Shown in pieces: positions 11,647 through 24,392 of a stretch of 64,000 nt of DNA. This stretch comes from Megamerina dolium. Its lineage: Eukaryota; Arthropoda; Insecta; Diptera; Megamerinidae. Below the pieces are notes generated by a model that saw only the letters and a list, made by a program, of their open reading frames with translations, was not told where the DNA came from and did no database searches. The translations under genes and the position numbers were made by a program. The DNA is taken from the NCBI GenBank assembly GCA_963854835.1, contig OY978526.1:29005073-29069072 (forward strand). The letters are read 5' to 3'. Numbering within the stretch: the stretch's first letter is position 1; every line of letters starts with the position of its first letter.

Positions 11647-12799
11647 CAACTGTTGTCGCTAGACTGAAATTGATTCCTAAGCCTTTTTAGCTTCCTCGAA
11701 AAGATTATCCAATTTCGTGAAATTTGGACCCCTAATTTCCTTTTTCAAGTCATTCCATAAATGTTCTATGGGATTTAAGTCTGCACTCGATGACGGTCAT
11801 TCTAAAAGACGGATTGAATTGTGCTCAAAGAACTTTTTGGTTAATTTAGCCGTATTATAACGGTCATATTTTCTTCGGCCCGTGGCAGCATAACATTTTG
11901 AAGAACCTCAACATATATTTCTTTCACTAAAGTACCATCAATTCGACAAATCGGACCAACACCATTTCAGGAGAAACATTCCCATTCGTTTATGGAGTCT
12001 CCACCATGCTTAACGATCGGCGACACATATTTTGGGTTAAGTTCAGCATTTTTTGGGCGTTTTACATTCATTCTACCATCTGGACCTATGCGATTAATTT
12101 TAGTTTCATCACTCCAGACTATAAATTTCCATTGGTGTTCAGTCCAAGATGTGTGTTCTTCAGCGAATTGCAAACGGCGTTTTCATTGGTTAGACATCAT
12201 CAAAGTTTTCTTGCGTGAGATTCTTCCATGAAGTCCAGATTCAACCAAACGACGTGCAACAGTATGTTTTGATATGGAGACTCCGTAGTCCGAATGGATC
12301 TCGCGTTGAATGGCTGCAGAACTTTTTCTTGGGTCCATTTGTGATATTTGTTTTATTTTCTTGTCGATGAAATTCGATGTTTTGCGAGGTCGCTACCTTG
12401 CGTGGAACGTTCATATGAGTCTTATATTTTCGGAAATGGCTAATATTTAATGCTATTTCCGAACATCTCTTTCGAACATTTCATTTGATTTACAATTTCC
12501 TGATATGAAAATCCTGCGGCTTGAAGCTCAATTATTGCTTTTCTAAGGTCTGTAGTACAACTCTTCCCTTTACCCATATTTACTATCTTATGGACACTCA
12601 AACGCACTACAAGCAAATAAATGAATTTTTTTTTTCGCGAAAGCTAAAAAGAACTTGATGTAACGGGACATTTTTGAATGAAGGAAAGAAGAAGAGACTT
12701 AAAACGAAAGAAAAATTTCAAACTGAAATCAAAGTTTCGTAGATCTAACGCGAGAAAAACATTTTAAAAGTATCGTTTCGAATTAGTTGACAAGAGCTG
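11647..12799 (-). mobile_element. Degenerate Tc1/S-like transposon
   Basis: A relic flanked by TA, with imperfect inverted ends (CAACTGTTGTC at the left, GACAAGAGCTG at the right). The minus strand carries transposase remnants. At about 1150 bp it is shorter than a full Tc1 element, so internal sequence has been lost. Confidence 0.7.
11680..12579 (-). pseudogene. Tc1-family transposase pseudogene
   Basis: Reading on the minus strand from ATG at 12579, the N-terminus MGKGKSCTTDLRKAIIEL is a Tc1-type helix-turn-helix start. Further on, VWSDETKINRIGPDG and VKHGGDSINEW match the first catalytic Asp region and the GGGS..VW block. Frameshifts and stops break the frame several times, and the end of the gene near 11680 is poorly preserved. 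It belongs to a different subfamily from the three near-identical copies in this window, closest by eye to the Drosophila S element. Confidence 0.75.
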
Positions 12800-12829
12800 T
12801 ATATATATTTGTACAGGCCCACATCACTT

Positions 12830-13640
12830 CTACATATTTGCATGCCCAAAGCGTAAAAACATACAAAAGGTATCATACTTTTGTATGGCAGGTAGGCGTG
12901 TTTTTAATCCCATTATGTCCATTCTCAAATTTATCTATTATTTAGTAAATTTTTAATTTATTTACTGAGTTACAGCTTAACATCTTCATATTGTCTTGTT
13001 TAAAACATTCAAACATTCATTCAGAAACATACTTTTGTATGAGAATTAGGCATATTTTTCTTTCGATTGCAGCCATTTTTGAACTAGTCCCATTATAAGC
13101 AAATATAATCATATGAACCAAATTTTTGTTTATTGGTTTGTATTTTCGTGCACAAAGTGTGAAAACATACAGATGGAACTATAGTTTTTTGTGGCAGATA
13201 TGCGTGATTTTAACCCTATTACATCCATGCTCTAACTCGTCTATTATTTAATAAATAATTAAATTTTCTCACGTAAAAACATTCATTTGAGAATATATTT
13301 TCTTAAGAGAGCTAGTCGTAGATTTCATCCGATTGAAGCCTTTCTTAAACATATCAATTCATTAGTATTTTTTCGTGCCAATTTTCAGCTCGATCGCTCT
13401 ATAATTAGAGCAGTTATGGTGTGAGCAGGCAAACAGAGAGACGAACAGACTCAAGTAATACAAGAAGCACACACACGTATTTTTATACGTTTGTCAATAA
13501 AAGCTTCAAAGACAAATATATTCTGATTTTGGTTATAGTTTAGTATAATCAAAGAATATATGAATAAATACAAGCAACACATACTTGTATTTGTTTATAA
13601 ATGTTACAAAAACAAACATATTCTAAAAATTTACCTTAAT
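12830..13640. repeat. Degenerate interspersed repeat with internal duplications
   Basis: The phrase acatacttttgtatgg followed by ggcgtg..tttaa.ccc.att recurs three times (near 12870, 13030 and 13170). It ends in text with gacgaacagac and repeated acaagc. cacacattttgtat-type segments. Non-coding; family not identified. Confidence 0.45.
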
Positions 13641-14245
13641 TTCGGTTTTTATGTTTACCTTCCTTCTCATAAAACTGATACCATAGACCAATTTCATTAT
13701 TTCTTTCATTAGCTAATTACATAGAAAACTTAGATAGTAATTCATTTATTTATAAAGTTTTTTTTTTTTGGGAATTCTTCTATAAACATAAGCCTATTAA
13801 AAATATGTGAATATGCATATATCCATATTTACAAAATTATAAATACTTGAGAAATTATATGAAAATAGTATTCATACGCACACTCACCACTCACTCACCA
13901 ACATTAATGACAAATACTTATACACATACTTACTTACTTGAAGGTATAAATTTGCCGCTTCATACATATAGATAACCTCGATTCGTATTATGTGAAAGAT
14001 GATAGTGTTAAGGAAAAATAAGAAAAAGCAACATTTTTAAATCTAAAATGGTACTTAAGCGTACTTAAGAAACTTTGAATAATGAACAAACACTCTTGCG
14101 CATCGCTTTAGACATTCAACATTACAACAACGACAACAACAAATATAAGTAACCAATTGAATTCACAACACTAACAGACAGCGACTAAACTAGCATACAG
14201 CCAATGGGTACTTCAACTATCCGTCACATCATCTTCAATCTTAAG

Positions 14246-14246
<1 letters not shown>
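13641..14246. other. AT-rich non-coding DNA
   Basis: No gene, RNA or clear element. Confidence 0.4.
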
Positions 14247-14282
<36 letters not shown>

Positions 14283-14288
14283 TGTGTG
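14247..14288. repeat. (GT)n microsatellite
   Basis: About 20 GT units with one GA interruption; likely length-polymorphic. Confidence 0.95.
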
Positions 14289-16089
14289 GTTAAGCGTCGA
14301 TACTTAAAAATGAAAGAATATTTTTCTAAAAAGAATTTTGCAATACAAAAAAGAAAAAATATCAGAACATCACTTACTCACATATTTTTACACACCTCTA
14401 ATTCTTATTACATACATAAATAGTTGTATGCTTTTTTTTCACAAGTTCCAACTAGCATTGAAGCATACTAATAAAAGTGCTAATGTTGTTGCTGTTATTA
14501 TTCTTATTGCTTGTACCTGCTGTAACTAATGCGTATTCTTCTTCTGTTGCTGCTGCTTCTTTTGTTCTCTAACATCATCACTGTCATCAGCATCAACAAC
14601 AGGGGAAAAAAGAGAAATGTAGCTGCCTTTAATTTTAAATATGCTATTCAATGCGATTGCATAGTGTTTGGTTTGTTTGTTGTTGCAACATATTTTTACC
14701 ACATTTTCTTCTTCTTCTTCGCCAACTCTTTCAATTGCATTTTTCTAATTTTTAATTCAATTTAATATTTAATACTCAGAGTGCCTGATGAATAAGTAAT
14801 CTATTCAATATGTACGAGTATGTATATGTAGTTAGTTATATGTGCCTAATAGAATTGTATGCGTGTATATGTTTGTATGTGTGTGTGTTTGTATGTTTTG
14901 TCATAAATAACACTCTTTTGACCATTCAAAAATACCCCAAGTGGTTATTTAGAAAATGACAAAGCAAATGAAAAATACGAAAATGGAATAGAAGAAGGTG
15001 AACTAAAATCTATTCATTCATAAAACTGCTGCAATGCTTCTATGTACTATACAGTACTACAAGTTCTATTCGATTCCTTTCATTATATACAAACATTATA
15101 TATCTATGCGTTTATTCCTACATTTTGTATTTATAAGTTGTTCTTCTATGTAGTCTTTAAGTACATAGGTACAACACCAACATCGTCATCATCATAATCA
15201 TCATCATCATCATGGTATAATGTTTATTGAAATAGTTTCTTTTCACCTTAACTCCAACATACACACACACACACAAACACATATAAACATCACAATATAA
15301 TATCAGATATATAGTCTATGTATACAAGTATAAGTGTATGTGTGCAAGTTAGTTATAAATCAACATTAGAGAGGTGTCATCATAACTGGTACATATATCT
15401 ATACAATATACATACATAAATTTTCATTTCTAACTAATGCCTGAGTACATACTTAACTTGGCACCAACCTCTTTCATTCTTTACATTTCATTTTTATAAT
15501 TTTTTTTTGCAATTGCTTTCATCATTTCGCATAAATATTTATTCTAAAGTGTCTATATTAAAATATGAATACGGCATGCATATATATAGGTACTTATATA
15601 TACATATAAGTGCAGCAGCACCGACCTACCATTGCCAAAGCAATAGAAAATTATATAAAAGAAATATGCTAGGTACCATAAATTCGGTTCAGATTTGGGC
15701 GTTTTCTTGCTTCGTTTGATTACAAATTACAAGTATTCTATGTATATACAACTAGGATTTTGTATAGTTCTGCAATTTGACTTTTCTTTTCGTACCTAAA
15801 TGTACATTTCTTCTTAGCTTTTATATAATTTTTCTTTTTTGTATACTTTCTAATTCAATTTTTAATCATATGTCACCTTGTAATAGATTATAAAGATAAT
15901 ACTTATCTAGATAACTTATTATAATATGCCCTAGAGTATGTTGTACATATGCATATACTTTATATATAGCACATTAAGATGAGCATAAAAGTAAAAAGAT
16001 TGAAAAAAGTTTTTTTTTTAACAAAAATTCCCTTGTATAGATCGTATTTTTATAACCATAATAATATTGAATACAAATTTTCGTTCGAA
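14289..16089. other. AT-rich non-coding DNA with simple repeats
   Basis: Short CTT, CAT and CA tracts (for example around 14540, 15190 and 15260). No exon with splice context was found. Confidence 0.45.
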
Positions 16090-16630
16090 ATCGTCGAAAT
16101 CGTTCGAAATATATGACTGACCCATATTAATTCTTTCTTCCAAATATATTTCTTTCGAATATCCTTACTCACTGTCTTCGCCAATTAACTAGATCCCATA
16201 CAAAATAAATATAAAACACTTGAAAACCTACGAATAACTCCTAGCGAAGCATCGCCGATATTACCGACTCCCATTATTTCTGCCTTTCAAGTATTTTCTT
16301 TCAGCATACTTTACCCACTATCTCTAATCCTTATGTAAGCTCCCATACCACAGTTACATGTAAGAAATGTATAACATCTCTTAAATTTTCCCAATATTCG
16401 CGTTGAGCACTTATTCCCAAGCTTGAACCCATATTAGGGCTCTGCTAAAAATGAACGTGAAATCACCAGAGCTGCTCAAGTATGGTCCCTAGAGTGGTAA
16501 AATGTATTACCGACCCTCATTAATTTTGTTCTCACCAACCTTTACTCCGACCATATTTGTCCCTCGTATTTCCACCTCTTTGGGTGACTCCCCTACGAAA
16601 TAGAAGCTTTTATATTGGCTGTAAAAAAAA
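16090..16630 (+). repeat. Interspersed repeat cluster C
   Basis: At least two or three units of the same family as cluster B. The clearest reads CCTAGAGTGGTAAAATGTAT (16489-16508), then catta.ttttgtt and tgactcccctacgaaat, plus older units at 16110-16350. Confidence 0.6.
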
Positions 16631-17759
16631 ATTTAAAAACAAATTAATCCAAATATGGCATTTCTTTTAATATTCTTAGAAAAAAATGTTTGAAATAATT
16701 CTAATTTTATTTTATTCATTGAAAACTGTGCTTCATACAGTTTGACCGACCTTAATGTATATCGTTAATCCATTAAAAATGACCTGGCAGCACCGTTGGC
16801 ACTCTGAACAGAATTTTAGATTATAGGAAAAAGTATAAGATCTAAAAAAGCTCCAATTTTTTTTGTTTTAATAGCTCAAGATTATATGTCCTCTCTACCT
16901 ACATATATTGTATGATTCTAGTGCAGAAAATTCAAGTCTCCCTGCAAATACATATGTAAATAGTATTATGGGCCCAATCAGTGTTGATGCTGTTAACCAT
17001 TATCAAGTTCCTATTATTATGGTTCCAGTTCAAATTCCAATACGCCAATTGACTTCTTACAGTACTTTTTAGAGTACCAATTAAAAGCCGAATACAAAAG
17101 TTCATCATTCATAATGAAACCCGTCTTAATTAGCCAGACCCATTTGTATATTTTAAAACATGAATAGAACAAAATTTATACATATTTGATACAAAAAGCT
17201 TCGAAGAATGATATCTGAACCAATACTGAACTCTTAAGGTTTCTTCAAAAGTTCTTTAGAAGTCTGCTTCAGCAGCTTTACTGTCACAATCACAGACAAT
17301 CATTATTCCTCACAAATAAAGAAGCATTTATTTTTAACTTAACTTATATCATATGATATATATATAAAATGAAATATTTTATTGTAATTGGAGCGAATTG
17401 AATTTAACTTACAAATTATCTGCTTTTTCATATCTGATTATACATGGTACTCCTTCAAGATCTACTACAATCCATATCATTTGAATGAAATATTGAATTG
17501 AATTATTAAAATACGCGAATAAGCTTTATTTATAAGTAACTACAGTATAAGGATATACAATATGCATTTCAATGGATTTATTTTTATATTTTCATTATAT
17601 AGGAAAATGGTTTGTTAGAAAGAAAAATTCATTGAAAAGTAGTGAGAAAGAAAATCGAAAGTATATAGTTTTTATTTATATAAATATTATTTTATAATTG
17701 TATATAAAAGAAAAATATGTATCCACTTTGACCAAAGAAAATGTATGTAAATCAAAGAA
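16631..17759. other. AT-rich non-coding DNA
   Basis: No supported feature. Confidence 0.4.
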
Positions 17760-17762
17760 TGA

Positions 17763-17790
17763 GTGTCGTAGCTCAGTGGGTTAGTGTGTT
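17763..17790 (+). repeat. tRNA-like A-box fragment (truncated SINE or tRNA relic)
   Basis: The stretch GTCGTAGCTCAGTGGGTTAG matches the D-arm/A-box of a eukaryotic tRNA (TAGCTCAGTGG), but no T-arm/B-box (GGTTCRANNCC) follows. It is a fragment, not a working tRNA gene. Confidence 0.5.
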
Positions 17791-18291
17791 ATATAATTTA
17801 TTGGAGCTGTAAAAATTGTGCAAATATTAAAATATATGGATGAGGTATTTCTTTTTTTTTTTATTTAATACAAAACAAAGCACTTATTTGTTATAAAACT
17901 ACGACATTCGTATAAGTAATAATTTATTAGACCGCAAAACACTCACATAGAATCACAAAACTCAAAATAGAATGCTAAGTGCATATAAGATGGCTTAATG
18001 GGCACAAATAAATTCTAGAAAATACTCATATTTATGTATTCATGTATATATCAGGTTTATATAAATATATTTTAGAATATTTAAAATATTTTTAATTATA
18101 ATACCTACTCATAATAAACTCACATATCAGTGGTCTCACCAGCATATACACATGGAATGAAAATGATGAAGAGTTTTGGTAAAGTACATATACACTCGTA
18201 TATGATATCTATATATAAGTCTATATATAAGTGCTCTAATGCAAAAAAAAACGTATATAATGATATTTAAAAATATGCGTATTTAACCCAT
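17791..18291. other. AT-rich non-coding DNA
   Basis: No supported feature. Confidence 0.4.
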
Positions 18292-18295
18292 TTAA

Positions 18296-18496
18296 CCCAT
18301 TACAAAATTTTCGGTTTTTATAGCACACCCAAAAGTTTTTAAAATTTATGAAAAAATTGTTCGTAAATACGAGACACGAAAATAGCTTTTAGGCCAAAAA
18401 TAATCTGAGAAGATTTAATCTCAATATTACCAAAAAACATTAAAATAATTGAATTTTAATAATATGCTCATAAATCGAACAAAATTACAAAATGGG
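18296..18496. mobile_element. piggyBac-type MITE
   Basis: A 201 bp segment begins CCCATTACAAAATTTT and ends ACAAAATGGG. It is flanked on both sides by TTAA (18292-18295, 18497-18500). CCC...GGG ends with TTAA target duplication are the signature of the piggyBac superfamily. The terminal match is short (six perfect bases, then similar AT-rich sequence), and there is no coding capacity. Confidence 0.6.
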
Positions 18497-18500
18497 TTAA

Positions 18501-20115
18501 GAAGCTATTTTGAAGTGCATAATAATTGAAGTAAAATGTTTAGTTAACAATTTTTTTTTTCCCCACAAATTTTATAAATATTTACATAAAAATAAATATT
18601 TGCCTATGTTCATATTTCAAAAATAATTATCATATTATTGATAAAATATCAAATATATTGTACTTACATATAGTAAATAGTAAAGCTATAAGTATGCGAG
18701 TTGATGGTTGATCAATAGAAGAAGAGTTCTCTTGCTCTCCCTCTCCAGTTATTTGCTTATGTTACATATTTATTATTCACAAAACATTTACAACAGATTC
18801 CATTGCTTACATTCACAATTTTGCAATTTAATATTGATTTTATGTGTAAACAATAAATTTCTAAAATTACACAATAATAAACATATATGTATATATATGT
18901 ATTTATGTATGTATATGATCAATAGTAATAACAACAACAACAACAATCAGTCTAATACATTAGCATAAAATCATATATGTAAGTACTAACAAAATTTAAC
19001 ATAATCATATTGATATGTAAGTGATGTCTAATGATGAGTGTAAATAAATAAGTACGAATATATATGTATGTGTGGTATGTGGAATTTTTCAAAAATATAT
19101 GTAAATATTTTCAATATTTTCCAATACTTGCATATTTTATTGTCTGAATGTATGATAGCAGCAGTAGCAAGAATACATATATGTAAAATTATGACAAATA
19201 TTATGCAATCTGTATTAAATATTTTCCCCCGCTCACTTTATGTCCTCATTTTTCTGTTGTTGTTGTTGTTGTTGTTATTTTATTTATAATTTATCACAAT
19301 ACACTTCCTTGTTGAAGAAATAAGGAAATAAAAATATTACTTCCATACATACTCATACATGTATGTATGAGTACCTATATAAATGAATAGATATGTATTT
19401 GTATATGCTTCATGAATGCAAACACACTCTACTCGTACACTCATCCATTTATACGACCACAAAAAAAAAGAAATTACTTAAAATGCAAAATATACCAAAG
19501 TGATGATTGTGTGATAGTGGTGATAATGCTGTTTGCCAGTGATTGTTAAGAGATAGAAAATAGATTTACAAAAAAAAAAAGGAAAAAGCAAACCACACTA
19601 TACCAAATAAATCATGAATTAAAATCAAACTACATAAAAAATAACTAAAATGCAATTTCTATGCTAAATTGTAGACTACATACATACATTAATGGAACAT
19701 GTAGGTACTTGTAAGATGGATGTGTAATACTACTACATATGTAACCATCCTGTACTTAATATTATCGGATCAGTTCCTTTGCGAATACAAAATGATGAAA
19801 TATTTTTATAGCATCATCACAGCCTAACGAAAAATAAAATTTCTACAAGTCTACTCAATGATATCAATATCATAAAATTATGATCTTCTGAATATAAAAA
19901 TGTTTTGCAATGTCAGAATTTTCTTTATAATATGAAAAAAATATTTTCCGACATTTCAAAAATATTTGTCAAAGTTATAAGTTTTTGCAAAATTTCATTT
20001 CGATATTATTGCACAAATTTTTGCTATAATTAATGTCGAAAATGTTTGACATTTATTCATTTAGCCGGTTTTTACAATATTATAAACAAGCATCTAATAA
20101 TAGATGACAGCATAT
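18501..20115. other. AT-rich non-coding DNA
   Basis: It contains GTT and AAC trinucleotide tracts (around 18927 and 19255). No gene supported. Confidence 0.4.
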
Positions 20116-20965
20116 AAGAGGGCGGTCCCAGAACTACACGACCTAACAAAGAAAACCCAACAAATTTGGGACAATTTTTCTTTATTTCTCAACATAATCT
20201 CCTTTTAGCTATATACACTTTTCCCAGCGATATTCTATAGCTAGCTCATTAAAATAGCCATCTACCACAGACTCCACATCTTTATTGTTTGCAAATCTTC
20301 TACCACCAGGCCATTGTTTTTTTTCAAATTTGGTAATAGAAAATAATCCGAAGGAGCTAAATCTTGTGAATAAATTGCGTGCTGAAGCAATTCAAGCATT
20401 AACTGTTTTTGTTCTATTGCGAGCAAACGCGGCATCAAATCATCTCCAAATTTTCGGTCAATATACGATGTATAGCACTTTTTGCAATGCCTGTAATTTC
20501 ACCTAGCTCACGCACCTTAAGACGGCGATCATCCAATACCATTTTGTGGATTTTCTTAAACGTTTCTCGCGCAGCCACCTCAATTGGTCGACCACTACGG
20601 TGTTCGTATTGGCAGCTCGTACGACCTCGTTTAAAGTCTGCCACCCAATAGTTTATGGTCGTAAACGAAGGAGCAGACTCCCCAGAGTAGAATCTAATTC
20701 GGCTTTAATATTCGTTGGACCTTCGCGACCTTTCAAATGAAAGTATTAAATTACATAACGGTGACCAATTTTTTCCATGTTTACAAATTCAGTCGTAGTC
20801 ATTATCTTTCGATGGCTCCAAAAAAAAAAAAAATTACTAAACAACGCGGCGCCTTGAAACTGAAAAAATATGTTTTATAAGGTTGCCACTTTTCACCAAA
20901 TTAATTTTTTTCAAACTGCTACCGCCATCTATATGTCAGGTCGGGTAGTTCTGGGACCGCCCCCG
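20116..20965 (-). mobile_element. Internally deleted mariner element
   Basis: The ends are GGGCGGTCCCAGAACTAC (left, from about 20119) and its inverse (right, to about 20963), flanked by TA (20114-20115, 20966-20967). The 850 bp length against about 1.3 kb for a full mariner shows a large internal deletion. Transposase remnants lie on the minus strand. Confidence 0.85.
20200..20800 (-). pseudogene. mariner transposase remnant
   Basis: The minus strand shows a mariner helix-turn-helix segment with FKRGRTS, RSGRPIEVA and GITGIAKSAIHRIL. It then jumps to C-terminal text with SQDLAPSDYF-like and NLKK residues near 20300-20390. The middle of the protein, including most of the catalytic core, is missing, and stops are present. 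The element cannot be autonomous. Confidence 0.8.
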
Positions 20966-22539
20966 TAGGTACATATACTCGTATGTATAAATTTGAAAAT
21001 TTTTTCATTATTATGATTGTATTTATGTAAACAGGGAATAATTTTTTGTCACAACATTTCGCTCCGTTAGGTGTAGTATAAAAAAAAATAGTTTTTTTTT
21101 TTTGACTGGTTAACATAAATATATATATTCAGCACATATTCCACTTAAAATATTATAAAAGAAATAGGAAAGTGAAGAGAAAGCGTTAGAAAGTGTGTGT
21201 GTGTGAGACAAAGAGAGAGAGAAAGAGTGAGAAATAAAAATATATAATCTAGTGAGATATTGTGTGCTACCATTACCAAAATCACGCAATTTTTTTTAAG
21301 TTGAGCACATCATCATCGTCGTCGGTGTCATTATTATAATGCACAATGATGCCGCCATGAATGCATTCTCGCATACATATGATATGTATGTATATTCAAC
21401 CAAATGCAAACGTTTAATAATATGCACTTATAAAATGCAAAGAATAACAAATAAATGCAGATGGGGAAAACAAACAGAAAAACAAAAAATTAACACCAAA
21501 AACTTTCGCGCAAAAAACCCAAAAAAATAAAAAATTGTTAGATCATTTGAAAAGCGAAAAGCGAATAAATAATAATAAAAAATTTTCATACTTTAGCTTC
21601 ATTGTCTTCCTTTTACACTTTTTCTATTTATAATGGTGATGATGATGATGACAATGATCATTATTATTATTATTATTATTACTATTTTTCTGTTCAACTT
21701 ATTTTTATGACGCATGACAAATATGCATATGCAATACAGATTTTTTTTATTAGAATGCCAATCTATGTATATACATAATTACCGCATGCATATACGAGAA
21801 AGTATGCCATACAATATGAAATAAAAAGTGTGAAAAATTCAACAAATCAAATTGAGAAATTTTTTCCATTATTCATATATAGTTTTGTTATGCAATTGTA
21901 ATGCAATGTGATTTATCGTATTATAATTGAATATGTTCAATAAAAATGGAATAGAAGGCATACAAAGGTATTCGTTTTTATTAAATTCTATTAATCTAAT
22001 TAAAGCACTAGGGAGAAACTAAATAATTCTAATAAAAAAAAATTTTTTTTTTTTAAAGAAAAAAGGAAAAACTTTGTTTGCTTCAAAATCAATACTACCA
22101 TCACTACCACCATCATCATCATCATCATCATCATCATTATACGAGCGTATACGCAACATTTATTTCCATTAGCTTTAATTCCATTTATTTTAATTCAATT
22201 TGGTTTTATTTTAAATTTTTAAAGCAATGTTACATCATCAGAAGCACTGCTTTGTTTGCACTGAATAGTAAATTAAATTAAAAAAAAAAAATAATATAAA
22301 ACAGAAAAACAAATTTAAAAAATATGTTCAAATGAGAATTAAACAGCCAAACAGAAAAATTTAAACGAACAAACTTTTTCGAAATCATGCTAAATCATAA
22401 TGATTATCCTAATGATGATTAAAAATATTATTATTATTATTGAAAAGAACATTTAATAGATAATGTGTTCTATTTAATGATAAAAAACAATAAATTTTCA
22501 TTACCAGGGCCGGATGAATAATAATTTAGGCGCTCTTAT
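20966..22539. other. AT-rich non-coding DNA with simple repeats
   Basis: It includes (ATT)n at 21660-21680 and (CAT)n at 22105-22137. No gene supported. Confidence 0.45.
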
Positions 22540-23037
22540 TAATTGTTACATACGTATTTTAAAATGTTCTGAGCTCATCTACCAAAAAACTGCAGCAGAG
22601 AAACACTTTGCTATAAGTATTTACGATTGCTGAATTCAAATCCGTCATTTGTTTATTTAACTCGGTTAGGTCGTATATCATTCTTAACCTGAAAGAGATG
22701 ATTAAAGAATCCCCCTAAAATGGTAAAATATACAACCAACCCACATACATTTTGTCTCGCCAACACTATTTTTGATCACACTTATTTCTTAACACTCCTC
22801 CTTTGAGAGGCTCCCCTACAAAATTGACGTTTTTATCAATTTCGTTCCCATCTCTTACCACACACTCCATAGAGAGGTAAAATATATAACCAACTCTCAT
22901 TCATTCCTCTCCGAACATACTTACTACCTAAGTTGAGGCATTAAGAGGGCTCCCATACAAAATGAATGGAAAAACATCTGCAAATCGCGAAATTGCACTA
23001 TAACTGCTTAGGAATAGCCTCTAGAATAGTAAAATGT
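22540..23037 (+). repeat. Interspersed repeat cluster D, left part
   Basis: Three successive units with the family core (ggtaaaatatacaacc near 22721, 22876 and 23029), each followed by the caccaacatt and gaggctcccctacaaaat phrases. The last unit is split by a LINE insertion and resumes at 23786. Confidence 0.65.
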
Positions 23038-23048
23038 ATGACTGACTC

Positions 23049-23774
23049 TCTCTCGCAGGATCGTTTGCCAAATCGGCACTTGCCCTTAAATGCCGCTCAG
23101 CCCTTAACGAGCTAGCACTACAATGTACACATTGTATGGGTACCGGGGCATAGGTACATTCCAGGGAACTATGAGGCAGATGAATTGGCGAGATCGGACA
23201 CTAGGTTGCCAGAGATCTATCCATCTCATCAAGCAGGAATTCCGCTTGCAACATGCAAGCTTCTTGTCACACAACATTACCTCACCATAACCAACAGAAG
23301 AGGACGGAATGAGAGCTCTTGTGTTACTACTAGGAAAGTCTAGCCGACTCTTGACAATAGAAGAACTCGTTCACTATTGTCAATGAGTAGGAAAACTAAC
23401 AGTAATGTAGTTACCGTACTCACGGGCCACTAGCTTGTGGGTAAGCATGCTGCAAGGCTTGGTTTACCGGCCACCGAGTTTTGTCGCAGCTGCCAGGACG
23501 AGGAAGAGGAGGAAAGTGTTCACCACTTCCTCTGTAGATGTCCCGCCTTGGCACGCTGAAGGCACACTCTACTGGGGAGTGCCTTTTTTTGCAGATACCA
23601 CTGAGCTTACACCCATGGATGTCATGGACATTGCTCTATTCATTACGAAATCCCAATGGTTCCGCTTAACAGAGAGAACAGGATAGTAAGCATCAGTGAT
23701 GCATGGTAACACAACGGGCCAATTTTTGGCCTGAATGCGCCCTCCTTTGGGGAACAGCCGCATAACCTAACCTA
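23049..23774 (+). mobile_element. 5'-truncated LINE fragment (RNase H and zinc-knuckle end)
   Basis: One frame near 23130-23220 reads VWVPGH, GNYEADELARS, the RNase H signature of R1/I/Jockey-group retrotransposons. Another near 23470-23550 reads CRSCQDEE and SVHHFLCRCPALA, the C-terminal CCHC-like zinc motif of these elements. Frameshifts separate the two. The insertion is flanked by an 11-base target duplication ATGACTGACTC (23038-23048 and 23775-23785) and ends in a CCTAACCTAA tail. It interrupts repeat cluster D. Confidence 0.85.
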
Positions 23775-23785
23775 ATGACTGACTC

Positions 23786-23940
23786 CCATTCATTTTTCCT
23801 TACCAACATTTTCATTCGACCAATCTTACCTCCTATTTTCAATTCTTTGGAAGTTATGTTATTTCAATAGCTTTGATAACTAAAAATTCGCATGATTTAA
23901 ATCTAGAATTTCTTGTTACTTCCTTATGAAAAACTGGTGG
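23786..23940 (+). repeat. Interspersed repeat cluster D, right part
   Basis: Continuation of the unit split by the LINE: cccattcatttttccttaccaac, then cctattttcaattctttgg. Confidence 0.6.
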
Positions 23941-24389
23941 GCAAAATTTTGCTCAATACAATTTGCCTCACCTTAATAAACATTCATTCATTCATACTAA
24001 CTTTTAGCTCTTAGCTTATTAACTCATTTTATAATTTACAAGTTTAAACTATAGGTAATGTTTTTTTTTTTTTTTAATTCTACTATGAAAGCTATCATTT
24101 ATTTGTGAGTAAATATTTGAGTAATTAGTTACATTTGAAAGTAGTAAATTGAGGGATTATATGTACATATGTAGTAAGAGGTACATATTTAAATATTTCA
24201 TGTAAATTAAAGAGAAAAACATTGATAAAATTTTTAGCATAATATTAATAATAAAAATGGAAATTTTATCCCTATAATCCATCCATTATCATTCCATTTT
24301 GTACTTTTTGTAAAAATAATTCTGATTTTTGATTTCATCTGTAGACAAATTTAATGTTAATGTATAACACTTCAATTTCTTATTTTCAG
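23941..24389. other. Intronic AT-rich DNA before a Ptp99A exon
   Basis: It ends in a polypyrimidine stretch and a tandem acceptor ttttcagcag (24383-24392). Confidence 0.6.
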
Positions 24390-24392
24390 CAG
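24383..24392 (+). promoter_or_regulatory. Tandem (NAGNAG) splice acceptor
   Basis: Two acceptors three bases apart (AG ending at 24389 and at 24392) both keep the frame. Use of the second would drop one Arg just before [14 protein letters not shown] in the juxtamembrane region. Confidence 0.5.

Noticed and set aside
17763..17840. A tRNA gene
   Set aside because: No B-box, no closing acceptor stem; only the D-arm matches.
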